Assembly: GCF_024730565.1 (NCBI RefSeq)
Contig: NZ_CP077725.1
Span: 1,426,001 to 1,490,000 of the forward strand
Length of the DNA stretch: 64,000 bases
Direction of reading: 5' to 3'
Origin: Clostridium sp. CM027
GTDB taxonomy: Bacteria > Bacillota > Clostridia > Clostridiales > Clostridiaceae
A model generated the notes under the pieces. That model saw nothing but the letters and a program-made list of their open reading frames with translations, was not told where the DNA came from and searched no databases. The translations under genes and the position numbers were made by a program. Shown here one piece after another: positions 18,068 through 26,945 of the stretch (within the stretch, counting starts at the first letter, position 1; each line of letters begins with the position of its first letter).

Positions 18068-18273
18068 CTAATGTATTTGTTCTAGTGGACTTGCCCAAAT
18101 GGTTTTAGGGTTAGCAATGCCACCAAGTTCGGAGGCTACACGATCAAATTGTCCTGTCTGGAATATAACTTTTCTTAAATCACCTTGACCTATCCTAAGA
18201 TATTCGTCATAAGCTTCATTAATTCCGTTCATGACCACAGAAGCAACAGCTTTCATCCCATTTTCACCTCCTC
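18068..18273 (-). pseudogene. Internal fragment of a SleB-like cell wall hydrolase
   Basis: Sixty-odd codons read GENGMKAVASVVMN, then DLRKVIFQTGQFD and GGIANPKTIWASPLEQIH. This matches the centre of Hydrolase_2 (SleB/CwlJ-type spore cortex hydrolase) proteins, where the GENxxGMKAVASVxMNR block carries the catalytic Glu. The N-terminus is lost before a stop. The C-terminus ends abruptly at a TAG formed right at the Tn3-type end at 18067, so the miniature element probably truncated it. The apparent AGGAGGTGAAA ribosome site is part of the old coding sequence. Confidence 0.75.
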
Positions 18274-18302
18274 CAAAATTACTTTACAGTGCCCTCCGAA
18301 AG

Positions 18303-19211
18303 TTATTTTATAATCTTAAATTCATATCCATTTATTTTTAGATAGTCTATAATTTCAGGTAATGCCTTTGCAGTTTCTTCCTTACCATATGTATCGTGCA
18401 TTAATACTACTATTTTTTCTTGTGTACCTACAGATTCTTTAAATGCCTCTACTAATTCGGGTGCAGTTTTGTTTTTACCCTCAGCATCGAAAATATATGC
18501 ATTCCAATCTATACTATACATATCTTTTTCCTTTAACTTGGCATTCAATTCAGTCAAATTAGGATCATCGTAGTACACTCTAGACATATATCCACCTGGC
18601 ATTCTCATTGCTCGTGCATTAAAATCTTGTCCTAAAATATCTTTTAAGATATTGTTAGTTTTCTCAAGTTCAGCCATATAAATACTTACATCAAGTCTGT
18701 TATGAGGATATAATGTTTTCATTGAATGACTATAGCTATGATTTCCTATAGAATGTCCTTCTTTGGAAATTCTTTTTATAAGCTCTTTACTTGAATTATT
18801 AGATTCTATAAGGTTTCCAACAGTAAAGAAGGTTGCTTTTATTTTATTATCTTTTAATACATCTAGTACTTGTGGTGTTACAGTAGTAGATGGGCCATCA
18901 TCAAAAGTAAGAAACGCGATTTTCTTACCATCTTTCACGCCTCTACCGCTAGATATATCTGATACTTTTTGTATATCATAATCAGCTGCAGCATTGGCGG
19001 CTTTAGTATTTAAATCTTTAGCTTTCTTATCCGCTTCGTCTTTTTCCTTTATTTCCTGTGCCTTAGCCTGTAATACCTGATTTCCCTTGGCTTGAACATT
19101 CACTTCTGAAACCCATGTATACCCTGTATAAAATAAAGCACATAATATAATAGAAAATACTATAATTACAGTGTTTCTTATTGTCTTAAATTTATTGCTT
19201 TTTATTCTCAT
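18303..19211 (-). CDS. Membrane-anchored polysaccharide deacetylase (copy C)
   Basis: This 302-residue protein is identical in sequence to copy B: anchor (~13-33), charged linker, NodB domain with FLTFDDGPS, GHSIGNHSYSHS and RMPGGY. It acts on extracellular polysaccharide, probably peptidoglycan. Downstream sequence differs from copy B starting right after the stop codon, where the SleB-like fragment and the miniature element lie. Upstream, 51 bp away, is amidase copy C in the same arrangement as copy B. Lack of visible divergence means recent duplication or gene conversion. Confidence 0.93.
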   Translation of the reverse strand: MRIKSNKFKTIRNTVIIVFSIILCALFYTGYTWVSEVNVQAKGNQVLQAKAQEIKEKDEADKKAKDLNTKAANAAADYDIQKVSDISSGRGVKDGKKIAFLTFDDGPSTTVTPQVLDVLKDNKIKATFFTVGNLIESNNSSKELIKRISKEGHSIGNHSYSHSMKTLYPHNRLDVSIYMAELEKTNNILKDILGQDFNARAMRMPGGYMSRVYYDDPNLTELNAKLKEKDMYSIDWNAYIFDAEGKNKTAPELVEAFKESVGTQEKIVVLMHDTYGKEETAKALPEIIDYLKINGYEFKIIK

Positions 19212-19262
19212 AATTTTTTTCTCCTTTGTTATATCTAAACATTAATTTTAGTTAAAAACTAA

Positions 19263-19967
19263 TTACTTTTTAACTGATGACTTATAATTTAAAATTCCTT
19301 TTGCTATACTATTAGCACATACATCTTGTCCACTTTCAGATGTTACAAAATTAGCATCTGAAGAATTACTTAAAAAACCTATTTCAATTAATGCGGAAAC
19401 AGAATTATTAAGCCGTAATACAGCCAATGAGTGTCCATTAGATTCATATTTCAAACCTCTATCGGCGGAGTAATTACTATTACCAAGTTCCTTTTGGATG
19501 CTTTTAGCAAGTTTTTCACCATCAGTATTAGGAAACCTACACCAGGTTTCTACTCCATGATAACTAGAGTCAGTAGCAGCATTGCAATGTATAGATACAA
19601 ATGCATCTGCTTTAGCCTCATTTGATACTTTAACTCTTGCTCTAAGATCTAGCTTATTATCAGAGGGCCAGGACACTTTATCAGTAGTCCTTGTATATAA
19701 CACCTTAATACCATCTTTTTCTAAGAGATCGCCTACTTTAAGAGCAATTGCTAATGTTACATCCTTTTCAAAAATATTCGATGAGTTTGTAGCACCAACA
19801 TCATATCCGCCATGGCCTGCATCAATACATACTGTAAAATTAGAAGTAATACTCTGTGAATTAGCATTCTCTCCTTTTTTCACCATATTACTAATAAATA
19901 GCAATCCCAGGATTAATAAGAATACAAAGAGTGCTTTTATATTTATTTTCAACAACTTTTTTTTCAT
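19263..19967 (-). CDS. N-acetylmuramoyl-L-alanine amidase (Amidase_3), copy C
   Basis: This 234-residue protein has an N-terminal hydrophobic segment (~8-26) and an Amidase_3 domain with CIDAGHGGYDVG, SIHCNAA and ALIEIGFLS. It matches copy B exactly from NFTVCIDAGHGG onward. The first ~45 residues differ (for example a shorter NSQSITS spacer instead of the longer Asn-rich one). The abrupt switch from identity to divergence at ~19847 marks the edge of the converted block. The start ATG is preceded by AGAGGG. It is probably co-transcribed with deacetylase copy C. Confidence 0.93.
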   Translation of the reverse strand: MKKKLLKINIKALFVFLLILGLLFISNMVKKGENANSQSITSNFTVCIDAGHGGYDVGATNSSNIFEKDVTLAIALKVGDLLEKDGIKVLYTRTTDKVSWPSDNKLDLRARVKVSNEAKADAFVSIHCNAATDSSYHGVETWCRFPNTDGEKLAKSIQKELGNSNYSADRGLKYESNGHSLAVLRLNNSVSALIEIGFLSNSSDANFVTSESGQDVCANSIAKGILNYKSSVKK

Positions 19968-20116
19968 GGATTTTTACCCTCTTTCTACATTGTCTTGAAC
20001 TTCATCGTTTATCTGACATATTTGATATGTATCAGAAGGATCTTGTAGTTGTAGCATTTTTCTCTCATATTGATCAATCGTTGCTAATGTTACTATCCAC
20101 AGCAATGTAATAAAAA

Positions 20117-20404
20117 TTACCTTTTAAATAAAATTTGATTGGAGCCTTTCTGGATATGAACCCAAAAATTTCGAGAAGGGAACTGATCAGAAAAATATGA
20201 TTCAACCTTAGTCTCATAACTGCCATCTAATACTTTTTCAATACGAAAAACAGGCCATTGTGCTAAGTAACGCCTCTCCTCTCTTGAATAGGTTTTAGCC
20301 GGTAGAGCAAGATTCAATATAAACATAGCAAGTATAAATAAAAGCGGCAACATACACACGATATTCTGTATAACGGCAAGTTTTTTTTTGTTACTTATTC
20401 TCAT
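20117..20404 (-). pseudogene. Truncated DHHW/AlgX-like surface protein gene
   Basis: The 95 residues are only the start of a DHHW-family protein: an N-terminal membrane anchor (~13-33, VCMLPLLFILAMFILNLA), then EERRYLAQWPVF and YFSDQFPSRNFWVHIQ. Full-length members (~350-400 residues) carry a SGNH-like domain and act with an MBOAT acyltransferase in O-acylating surface glycans. Here the frame stops after NQILFKR, before any catalytic motif, so the product is probably non-functional. The ATG at 20404 follows AGGAGG and lies 12 bp past the MBOAT stop. Confidence 0.75.
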
Positions 20405-20418
20405 ATCAATCCTCCTGG

Positions 20419-21825
20419 TCAAAATCGGAAATATATAAATGGGTTGTAGGTTGAACTAACCATGTATGCCGTTGAAAAAAACATTAGTACACAATAATAC
20501 ACGGTTACTGCTAATTTATAAATATTGTAATGACTTCTTTCAAATACTAACGCCAGTTCCTTAGGCCAAGGTGAAGCCGCAATGATACAAACAATATATA
20601 AGATGGCATAAGCTTTTAGCTTCACAATTGCTTGGTTATTAATAAGCGCATTACCTCCTACTCCAGACATGATCCGCAGAAAACCGAGCATATCCGTCAG
20701 GTTGGTAAATTCAAAAAGCACCCAGCCTATAACAACAAACAGCAATAAGTATATATGACGGACAACCTTTGGCCATCTTGTCATGCTTTTCTGCAAAAAC
20801 AATTTTTCTATTAATATTAAAGCTCCAAAATAAAGCCCCCATAAAACAAAATTCCAACTTGCACCATGCCAGAGCCCGGTGAGAAACCATACAATGAACA
20901 TGTTCCGTATCAGTTTCCACTTACCGACACGGTTTCCACCAAGAGAAATATATACATATTCCTTAAACCATGATCCTAGGGAGATATGCCACCTGCGCCA
21001 AAATTCCGAAATACTTTGCGAAATATATGGATACTGGAAGTTTTCCTTGAAACGAAATCCAAACATTTTTCCCAATCCGATAGCCATATCTGAATACCCG
21101 CTAAAATCGAAATAAATCTGTAATGTAAAGGCAATAATCCCGGCCCATGCCATGAGCATTGAAACTTCTGTACCTGGCATGGCTTTTACTTCAGACCATA
21201 GTAGTCCTATATTATTTGCAAGAAGCATCTTTTTCGCAAGACCACACAGAAAGCGCTGCATCCCGGAGTTGAATTTTTTGAAGTTCATGCTCCTGTAAGC
21301 TAACTGTGATTCAATGTCTGCATAGTTCACAATAGGCCCTGCCACCAACTGCGGGAACATAGTAATATAAAGGGCAAATAGAATCAGGCTTTTCTGCTGC
21401 TTTATTTTTCCCCTATATACATCAATCACATAAGATAGTGTCTGAAAGGTATAAAACGAAATTCCTATGGGAAGCGTTGGTGTTCCAGCATTCAAATTCC
21501 AACTGCCAATTGATGCTATTGTACTTATGATCATGCCGATGTATTTAAAATAAGCGAGACAGCCTAAATTGAGCACCAGGCTTATTATTAAAAAAAGCTT
21601 CCTTTTTCGGCTACTGGTATCAGATCTACCTAAGAGAGTGCCTAGACAGTAATTAACCGTTATGGAACCGCACATCAATAACACATAGATAGGTTCTCCC
21701 CATGCATAAAAAAACAGGCTTGCAGTCAGCAGGACAATATTCCTAAAGTGCTTTCCTAAGGAATAATATAGAATTACTGTGATAGGCAAAAAAGCAAATG
21801 TAAAAAACAGACTACTGAATATCAT
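20419..21825 (-). CDS. MBOAT (AlgI-like) membrane O-acyltransferase
   Basis: This 468-residue polytopic membrane protein transfers acyl (usually acetyl) groups across the membrane to surface polysaccharides or teichoic acids. Typical segments are FFYAWGEP, LPIGISFYTFQTLSYVIDVY, IYFDFSGYSDMAIG, SEFWRRWHISLGSWFKEYVY and the catalytic-His region LTGLWHGASWNFVLWG (~318-333). Length is normal for AlgI/DltB-like proteins. The start is the ATG at 21825 behind GGAGGGA, 12 bp after the SGNH gene. It seems more GC-rich than the surrounding genes. Loss of the downstream DHHW partner may impair the pathway. Confidence 0.93.
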   Translation of the reverse strand: MIFSSLFFTFAFLPITVILYYSLGKHFRNIVLLTASLFFYAWGEPIYVLLMCGSITVNYCLGTLLGRSDTSSRKRKLFLIISLVLNLGCLAYFKYIGMIISTIASIGSWNLNAGTPTLPIGISFYTFQTLSYVIDVYRGKIKQQKSLILFALYITMFPQLVAGPIVNYADIESQLAYRSMNFKKFNSGMQRFLCGLAKKMLLANNIGLLWSEVKAMPGTEVSMLMAWAGIIAFTLQIYFDFSGYSDMAIGLGKMFGFRFKENFQYPYISQSISEFWRRWHISLGSWFKEYVYISLGGNRVGKWKLIRNMFIVWFLTGLWHGASWNFVLWGLYFGALILIEKLFLQKSMTRWPKVVRHIYLLLFVVIGWVLFEFTNLTDMLGFLRIMSGVGGNALINNQAIVKLKAYAILYIVCIIAASPWPKELALVFERSHYNIYKLAVTVYYCVLMFFSTAYMVSSTYNPFIYFRF

Positions 21826-21837
21826 ATGGTCCCTCCA

Positions 21838-22443
21838 CTATAATAATTTAGAAAGTTTCTTCAACCACAGCTGATAAAATTCTTTCTTGAAGTGAACACC
21901 ATCTTCCGCAAATAAATCAGGGTTTTCCTTTGCCAATGCTCCTATGTCTATATAATTAACTGATAACTTGCCCGCCAACTCCTTTAAAAGCTCATTGTAT
22001 TCATCTACATTTTTATAGCGGGGTTCTAGTTTTAATGCCTCCTGTGTTACAGGTGTTATGGACTGGAGATATATCTTACAATTGGGCTGTTCTTCCTTTA
22101 TCTTGTTAATCAGTTTTGTTAAATCATTTCTGAATAATTCTTTAGGATCCTTCACAGGCATGAACAGGTCATCCGATCCCAACATGATAAAGACGTTGTC
22201 CGGTTTCTTTTTAGTCAAGCCATCAATTTTATCATACGTAAACCCGGCTGTGGCTCCTGCCGCAGCTATTACACTTTCTTTAGGAAGAATTTCATTGATG
22301 ACAAAACCTTCGGTAATGGAATCTCCGATAAACACATTGTTCTTAGACTTAGCTGTAACATCCTTTGCAGCATTTGTATTCCCGCAGGCAGTCATACCTA
22401 TCAAAAGAATACCCATAAGGAAACTAATAATTAATTTTTTCAT
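21838..22443 (-). CDS. SGNH/GDSL-type lipoprotein hydrolase or acetyltransferase
   Basis: This 201-residue exported lipoprotein has a signal ending MTAC (Cys ~20) and an SGNH fold: catalytic Ser in NVFIGDSITEGF (~38-49), a Gly block AAAGATAG, Asn/Asp in IMLGSDD, and the Asp-x-x-His pair in EDGVHFKKEFY (~178). It is probably the extracellular partner that accepts or transfers acyl groups supplied by the MBOAT encoded 12 bp downstream. The start is the ATG at 22443 behind AGAGG. Confidence 0.88.
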   Translation of the reverse strand: MKKLIISFLMGILLIGMTACGNTNAAKDVTAKSKNNVFIGDSITEGFVINEILPKESVIAAAGATAGFTYDKIDGLTKKKPDNVFIMLGSDDLFMPVKDPKELFRNDLTKLINKIKEEQPNCKIYLQSITPVTQEALKLEPRYKNVDEYNELLKELAGKLSVNYIDIGALAKENPDLFAEDGVHFKKEFYQLWLKKLSKLL

Positions 22444-22554
22444 AAAAATACCTCTTTTCTTTATTTGATAAACTTATATTACAATAGTAAAATGCAGAAC
22501 AGGTGCAGATAAGATAGAGTTCGGATATTATTTCTTTCTAATTTTTTGCAGAAC

Positions 22555-22585
22555 AAAAGCCATGAAGTACCCTTCATAGCTTTTT
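22555..22585 (-). terminator. Terminator of the two-component operon
   Basis: The stem AAAAGC.ATGAAG / CTTCAT.GCTTTTT with a short loop lies 80 bp past the kinase stop, separating it from the SGNH-MBOAT genes. Confidence 0.7.
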
Positions 22586-22665
22586 CGTCAGTAAAATATT
22601 AATTTTTTTGAATAAAAGTATCTTAAAGAAGGCATATATCTTTCTCTGAAGATATAATCAATGAT

Positions 22666-24402
22666 TTATGGTTGGACCGGTAGAGAAAAGAAAAAACGGA
22701 CGCCATCTTTCGTATTTTCCACACCATAAATTGCATGATGAAGCTCCAATATCCCCTTGGATATGGAAAGTCCAAGACCCGTACCTGCTTTGGATGTCCG
22801 TGCCTCCACACGGTAGAATTGGTCCCATATCTTTTTCCTGTCTTCCTCTAATATTGGCTTCCCCTGATTTTCTATGCTGATTTCTGCTGTCTCTCCATTG
22901 CAGCTTATAGCAATTACGATTGCATATCCATTCTCCGTATTCCGGATTGCATTACTGAGAAAATTAGTAATAACGCGACTGATTAGCCATTTATGCCCCA
23001 CTACAATTTTAGGGCAAAGTCTTAATATAAGAGAGATATTTTTCTCCTGTATTTGCTCAGCCAGGGACTTGCATACTTCGGTAATTGCTTTATCCATTTC
23101 AAAAGGAGCTAATTCAGGCTTATAGGTACCAGATTCAAATTTAGCTAGATCCAACATGTTTACAACCAGCAAGTCCATCCGTTGTATTTCATCTTCCATC
23201 GCCTGTAAGTAATGTTCCCTTTTTTCAGCTGCAATTCCGTCTTTAAAAATAGACAGACAACTTTTCATAACCGCAAGAGGCGTTTTCAGCTCATGAGATA
23301 CACCTGCAATAAATTCCTTTCGTATAGTTTCTAATTTTCTCTCTTTATCAAGATCCTGTTTAAGCTGACCAATATATACTTCCATCTGGTTCGACAGATA
23401 ATTAATATTTTGGGATAACTGACCAATTTCATCGGCGGAACGCACCGGCAGTTTTTCCGTAAAATCCATGTTTGCTATTTTCTCTGTGACCTGGTTGATG
23501 GATATCAGAGGTTTCGCCAGCCACTTAGAAAAAATAAATGCCAAGAATATAACACACAGAAATGTAAATCCAAAAAAGTAAGGATAGAATTGCTGTATAA
23601 CCGATATTGCTTCATCTACCGGCTGAAGAGATGTCATAGCAAAAATATATCCCGTTACCCCATTTTCAACAACCGGTTTAATAATTATCTTATATTCCAC
23701 AAGATTTTCTGTTGCACTAAATTCTTCTGTACCCTGAAGAGGTTTCGCATTATTAGCTAGCAAACCGGCTTGAAATTCTTTTATCTGTTTCAAAAAATAA
23801 AGTTCATGGTAGGGAAACGAAATATCCAACCCTCGTTCGGGAAATGCAGTCTTCGTTATCTTTCCCCTCAATACGTCAGTTACAAGGTGACTATACGCTT
23901 TATCAGCATTAGGACCATTCAGCTTGTTTGCAATATTTAAATTTACGACGCCCGTTGAATTAGTATTTATCATATAAGGTATCTTTTCATCTGCTATATT
24001 AACTGTATCAATAATCACCTCATCGCCGACCTTAAATGAAGCGAGTACATCAGAAGAATATTCTCCTTCAAAGGAGTACATTGGTATCCGCAAAGTACCC
24101 TGAGATTCATTTTTCAATTTCACTTCGAGATAGTAATTTTCCACATCGCCGATACGACCATTTTTGTCCATTTTTGTAATCCAGATTTGGTTATTCTTAT
24201 ATATTTCACCAGATGCTGCTTCCGCTCCTTTTTTCGCTACTATATCTGGGTACTCCTTCATATACATTTCGAGAGTATCCAATTTCTCATTAATATAATA
24301 TTTCTTAAAAAAGTAATTTTGCGTTATTCCAATGAATAAAAACATAGTAGATAATAATAGAACTGTTAGCACAAACCATTTAAAAACAATACTTTTTTTC
24401 AT
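22666..24402 (-). CDS. Sensor histidine kinase
   Basis: This 578-residue kinase has transmembrane helices at ~9-29 and ~272-292 bounding a large extracytoplasmic domain, HAMP (~293-345), HisKA with VSHELKTPLAVM (~370) and a HATPase domain with NFLSNAIRNT and GTGLGLSIS. All boxes are intact. Architecture is like VanS/BaeS-type envelope sensors. It overlaps the response regulator gene by 4 bp (ATGA), so the two are translationally coupled. The signal is unknown. The adjacent surface O-acylation genes are the likely targets. Confidence 0.93.
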   Translation of the reverse strand: MKKSIVFKWFVLTVLLLSTMFLFIGITQNYFFKKYYINEKLDTLEMYMKEYPDIVAKKGAEAASGEIYKNNQIWITKMDKNGRIGDVENYYLEVKLKNESQGTLRIPMYSFEGEYSSDVLASFKVGDEVIIDTVNIADEKIPYMINTNSTGVVNLNIANKLNGPNADKAYSHLVTDVLRGKITKTAFPERGLDISFPYHELYFLKQIKEFQAGLLANNAKPLQGTEEFSATENLVEYKIIIKPVVENGVTGYIFAMTSLQPVDEAISVIQQFYPYFFGFTFLCVIFLAFIFSKWLAKPLISINQVTEKIANMDFTEKLPVRSADEIGQLSQNINYLSNQMEVYIGQLKQDLDKERKLETIRKEFIAGVSHELKTPLAVMKSCLSIFKDGIAAEKREHYLQAMEDEIQRMDLLVVNMLDLAKFESGTYKPELAPFEMDKAITEVCKSLAEQIQEKNISLILRLCPKIVVGHKWLISRVITNFLSNAIRNTENGYAIVIAISCNGETAEISIENQGKPILEEDRKKIWDQFYRVEARTSKAGTGLGLSISKGILELHHAIYGVENTKDGVRFFFSLPVQP

Positions 24403-25073
24403 AGCTGACCCTCTTCGAATTTATATCCCGAGCGGATAACCGTAACAATGTAGCAGCCTTTACTTCCAAGCTTAGCACGCAGGTTTCTGATATGGCTGTT
24501 CATTGTCTTTTCATCACCATAAAAATCATAACCCCATATTTTAGCTATTAATTGTTCTCTGGTAATTACAATCCCTCTATTTTGCATTAAGTAAGCTAGA
24601 ATCTCAAATTCTGTATGAGTCAAATTAATAGTATTACAATCAATAGAAACAAGTCTTGACCCCATATTTATAACAATACCGCCGGCTGACGTCAACATTC
24701 CATCCATAGTACCTGGGTATTTTTCAAGAAATCGTTTCACTTTTGCCATTAGAACCAGAGGACTATATGGTTTGATCAGATAATCATCCGCTCCCAACTC
24801 ATATCCCAGAAGAGAATCATCCTCATCTGAACGTGCAGTCAAAATGATTATAGGGATACTGGAATTTTTCCGTATTCTACGGCATACTGACCAGCCGTCA
24901 ATCTTCGGCAGAACAATATCTAGTATAACTAAATCAACAGAATTTAATTGAAATAGCTCTAAAGCTTTTTCCCCATCTTCGGCCTCTAATACCTGATATC
25001 CATACTCAATTAGATAGTCAATTATCACTTCACGTAAAATATCTTCATCTTCAACAACCAATATTTTATTCAT
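24399..25073 (-). CDS. OmpR/PhoB-family response regulator
   Basis: This 224-residue regulator has a receiver domain (acidic VEDED near the N-terminus, phospho-Asp in LVILDIVLP, Lys in LIKPYSP) and a winged-helix output domain (LTHTEFEILAYLMQ, EKTMNSHIRNLRAKL, VIRSGYKFE). The start is the ATG at 25073 behind GGAGG. It is the first gene of a two-gene operon with the kinase. Confidence 0.94.
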   Translation of the reverse strand: MNKILVVEDEDILREVIIDYLIEYGYQVLEAEDGEKALELFQLNSVDLVILDIVLPKIDGWSVCRRIRKNSSIPIIILTARSDEDDSLLGYELGADDYLIKPYSPLVLMAKVKRFLEKYPGTMDGMLTSAGGIVINMGSRLVSIDCNTINLTHTEFEILAYLMQNRGIVITREQLIAKIWGYDFYGDEKTMNSHIRNLRAKLGSKGCYIVTVIRSGYKFEEGQL

Positions 25074-25140
25074 CCCATACCTCCATTTGTGTCATTACAA
25101 GTAAAATCTTTTGCATTTACACATTTAGTCTTATTATACT

Positions 25141-25178
25141 GGGGTGCAGCCAACATTTCCGACAAAACCCACGCTAAG
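25141..25178 (+). mobile_element. Solo 38-bp Tn3-family terminal repeat (Tn4430-like)
   Basis: The sequence starts GGGGTGCAGCCAACATTTCC and ends CCACGCTAAG, exactly 38 bp, with the GGGG...TAAG ends of the Tn3 family. It is close to the Tn4430 terminal repeat as I remember it. It lies outward of the transposase remnant at 25290, so both come from one decayed transposon. The matching end, in opposite orientation, is at 36937-36974. Confidence 0.8.
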
Positions 25179-25289
25179 GAATAAAATGTATGGTTTTTTA
25201 ATAATTCGCCCCCGTTAAGCTATAGTGAATCCGCATATGCAATATTGAGTATTTAGTCTATTATCATCTGCGTAATATCCCATTTTAAT

Positions 25290-25896
25290 TCATTACTTAT
25301 TATTTTCAGAATAAAATTTTAGAGATTCTCCAATAAATTTAACTGCGCCATTACCATATTTCTTATCTACAACATTCATATCTTTATTGGCACTTGATAA
25401 ATAAATATCAGCCATGTTGGATAAAAAAACATTGTTTATACCTATATCTAAATGTATTTATAGCTGAAGAAACTATACGCTCTAAAGTTTCTTCAGTAGT
25501 AGACTCAATTTTTATTTCGTAAAACCTTTTATATAGTTGTTGCTTTAAATACTCAATATCATCATTAACAGGTAAAACTATTTGTATAAGCTATTCTTTA
25601 ATTGATTCCATATCATTTTTACTATATTCACGAAAGCAAAGTTCTTCTCGAATTTGCTTCTTATGAAAAAAAGCATTTCTGCTATTAAAATCGTAATTTA
25701 AATAAGTTTTTCCATCAATTTTAAGTTGTTTTGCAATGAACTCAATACTTTTTTCTGACACTGCTTCTTTACTCTCAGGAAATTTACCGTAATTTTGTAA
25801 ATATTTATACAGCACTGCAAATCCTATTTTTGCCTCATTTGATTTATTATAAACTAATTGGAGCTCTCTTAGGTTTAAATTAAAATCTTTTATCAT
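25290..25896 (-). pseudogene. Remnant of a Tn3-family transposase N-terminus
   Basis: The first 101 codons (25591-25896) form the N-terminal DUF4158 domain of Tn3 transposases (KIGFAVLYKYLQNYGKFP, IEFIAKQLKI, YDFNSRNAFFHKKQIREEL). After a stop the same frame continues with IEYLKQQLYKRFYEIKIEST, the next conserved stretch, and then degenerates. The last part, in another frame, reads NMADIYLSSANKDM...GAVKFIGESLKFY and resembles the end of a TipAS-type domain, so unrelated debris may be joined here. It is non-functional. Confidence 0.75.
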
Positions 25897-25913
25897 ATGT
25901 GCCCTACCTTTAA

Positions 25914-26036
25914 AAGTTCCTATAAGTACAAGAGTAGGAACTTATTTTAAGAGTAGCTTACCATATGAATCTAAAATACTCAATAAAATGCTTTAAATAC
26001 ACCTAAGTTCAAGTTCCAAAATAAGATTCGGAACTT
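25914..26036. repeat. Two inverted repeats, possible resolution site of the decayed Tn3 element
   Basis: AAGTTCCTA/TAGGAACTT (25914-25943) and AAGTTCC/GGAACTT (26011-26036) share the same arms. They sit just upstream of the transposase remnant, where Tn4430-type elements keep their TnpI recombination site. Assignment is tentative. Confidence 0.4.
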
Positions 26037-26180
26037 TTAATTAAAGCTTAGGTTAGTTATTACCACATTTAGGAATCGAGTTTTCAGTACAGGACAGCTA
26101 TGTTCTTTATACCCCGTATAAGAAGGAATATACAATATGCCATAGAATAATAACTAAAATACAAAAAAGGAGTGACTATC

Positions 26181-26522
26181 ATGCCGAAAGAAGAAAAAGA
26201 GTTTTTTAATCCAAATAAGTCAGGCTGGAACCGGCCAAAAGGTTATCCAGAAGGAGTATTGGAACTAATAGTTACTCAGGATAAAAAGACGAGTGAGTTT
26301 ACTAGACTTCTAAAATTTGCGCCAGGAACAGAGACAACAAATATTCTGATTCACGAGTGTTGGGAAGAAGTTTATATTATTGAAGGTGGTTTGATTTGCG
26401 GAGAACAAACATTTACTAAAGGAATGGTTGCAGTTCGTCCACCAGGCATGCAGCATGGACCTTTTAAAGCTCCTGTAGGTGCTTTGACTTACGAAGTTCA
26501 CTATCGTCGTTCAAACGATTAG
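26181..26522 (+). CDS. Cupin-domain protein
   Basis: This 113-residue single cupin barrel contains ILIHECWEEVYIIEGGLICG (~51-70) and PPGMQHGPFKAP (~89-100), the two cupin motifs with His/Glu metal ligands. It resembles ChrR-like cupins and small cupins annotated as acetylacetone-cleaving or isomerase-like enzymes. The substrate is unknown. The start is the ATG at 26181 behind AAGGAG; the open frame extends to an upstream GTG overlapping that site. A copy of the modular stem-loop repeat follows at once and probably ends its transcript. Confidence 0.85.
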   Translation: MPKEEKEFFNPNKSGWNRPKGYPEGVLELIVTQDKKTSEFTRLLKFAPGTETTNILIHECWEEVYIIEGGLICGEQTFTKGMVAVRPPGMQHGPFKAPVGALTYEVHYRRSND

Positions 26523-26532
26523 TAATATAAAT

Positions 26533-26656
26533 ACCACGTCATTTATTGTATATGAACATCTAGCCTATAGACCCAAAGTGAATGTAACTCAATCACTATT
26601 GTGTTACGTTCAGAATATCATATGTTAAAAACCCACATCATAATCGATATGGGTTA
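26533..26656 (-). repeat. Modular stem-loop repeat (half A, B, C)
   Basis: In + direction it carries the right half of hairpin A (CACGTCATTTATTG), the spacer CATCTAGCCTATAGA, hairpin B (GTAACTCAAT.../...ATTGTGTTAC) and hairpin C (AACCCACATC / GATATGGGTT). Order and spacer match the copies at 41127 and 41571, in inverse orientation. Confidence 0.8.
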
Positions 26657-26742
26657 ATTGTAATCATCTCAATAATAGACTATAGATTTCTTATTATATT
26701 TACTATGGTTAATTTTTTAAATTTTCAAAGAACTCCGCCTAG

Positions 26743-26838
26743 GGGGTAGTAACCACAAAATGCGGATTTTATACATTAATACATATATTACCAAAGCACC
26801 GATATACTCAAAGAATTTTTTGAATATATCGGTGCTTT
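26743..26838 (+). mobile_element. Solo Tn3-type end with subterminal stem-loop
   Basis: GGGGTAGTAACCACAAAATG...CATTAAT (26743-26780) is a degenerate 38-bp end of the miniature-element family. It is followed by the hairpin CACCGATATA.TCAA / TTGAATATATCGGTG, as in the element at 17972-18016. Confidence 0.7.
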
Positions 26839-26945
26839 AATTACTCTAAAACATATTTCAAACATATTCCTAGAAAATGAAAAAGGTAGGATTTTAGTCA
26901 TACTATATGAAAATTGTGAATTAAAATATTTTCACATTACGTTAA

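Noticed and set aside
18068-18256. 62-residue protein starting after AGGAGGTGAAA as a complete small gene
   Set aside because: The codons before the ATG (GENG) continue the SleB-like match, so the ribosome-site-like bases are old coding sequence of a truncated gene.
19983-20123. Open frame of about 47 codons upstream of amidase copy C (minus strand, one hydrophobic segment)
   Set aside because: No start codon or ribosome site; it runs into the amidase leader and the corresponding region of copy B is not conserved as a frame.
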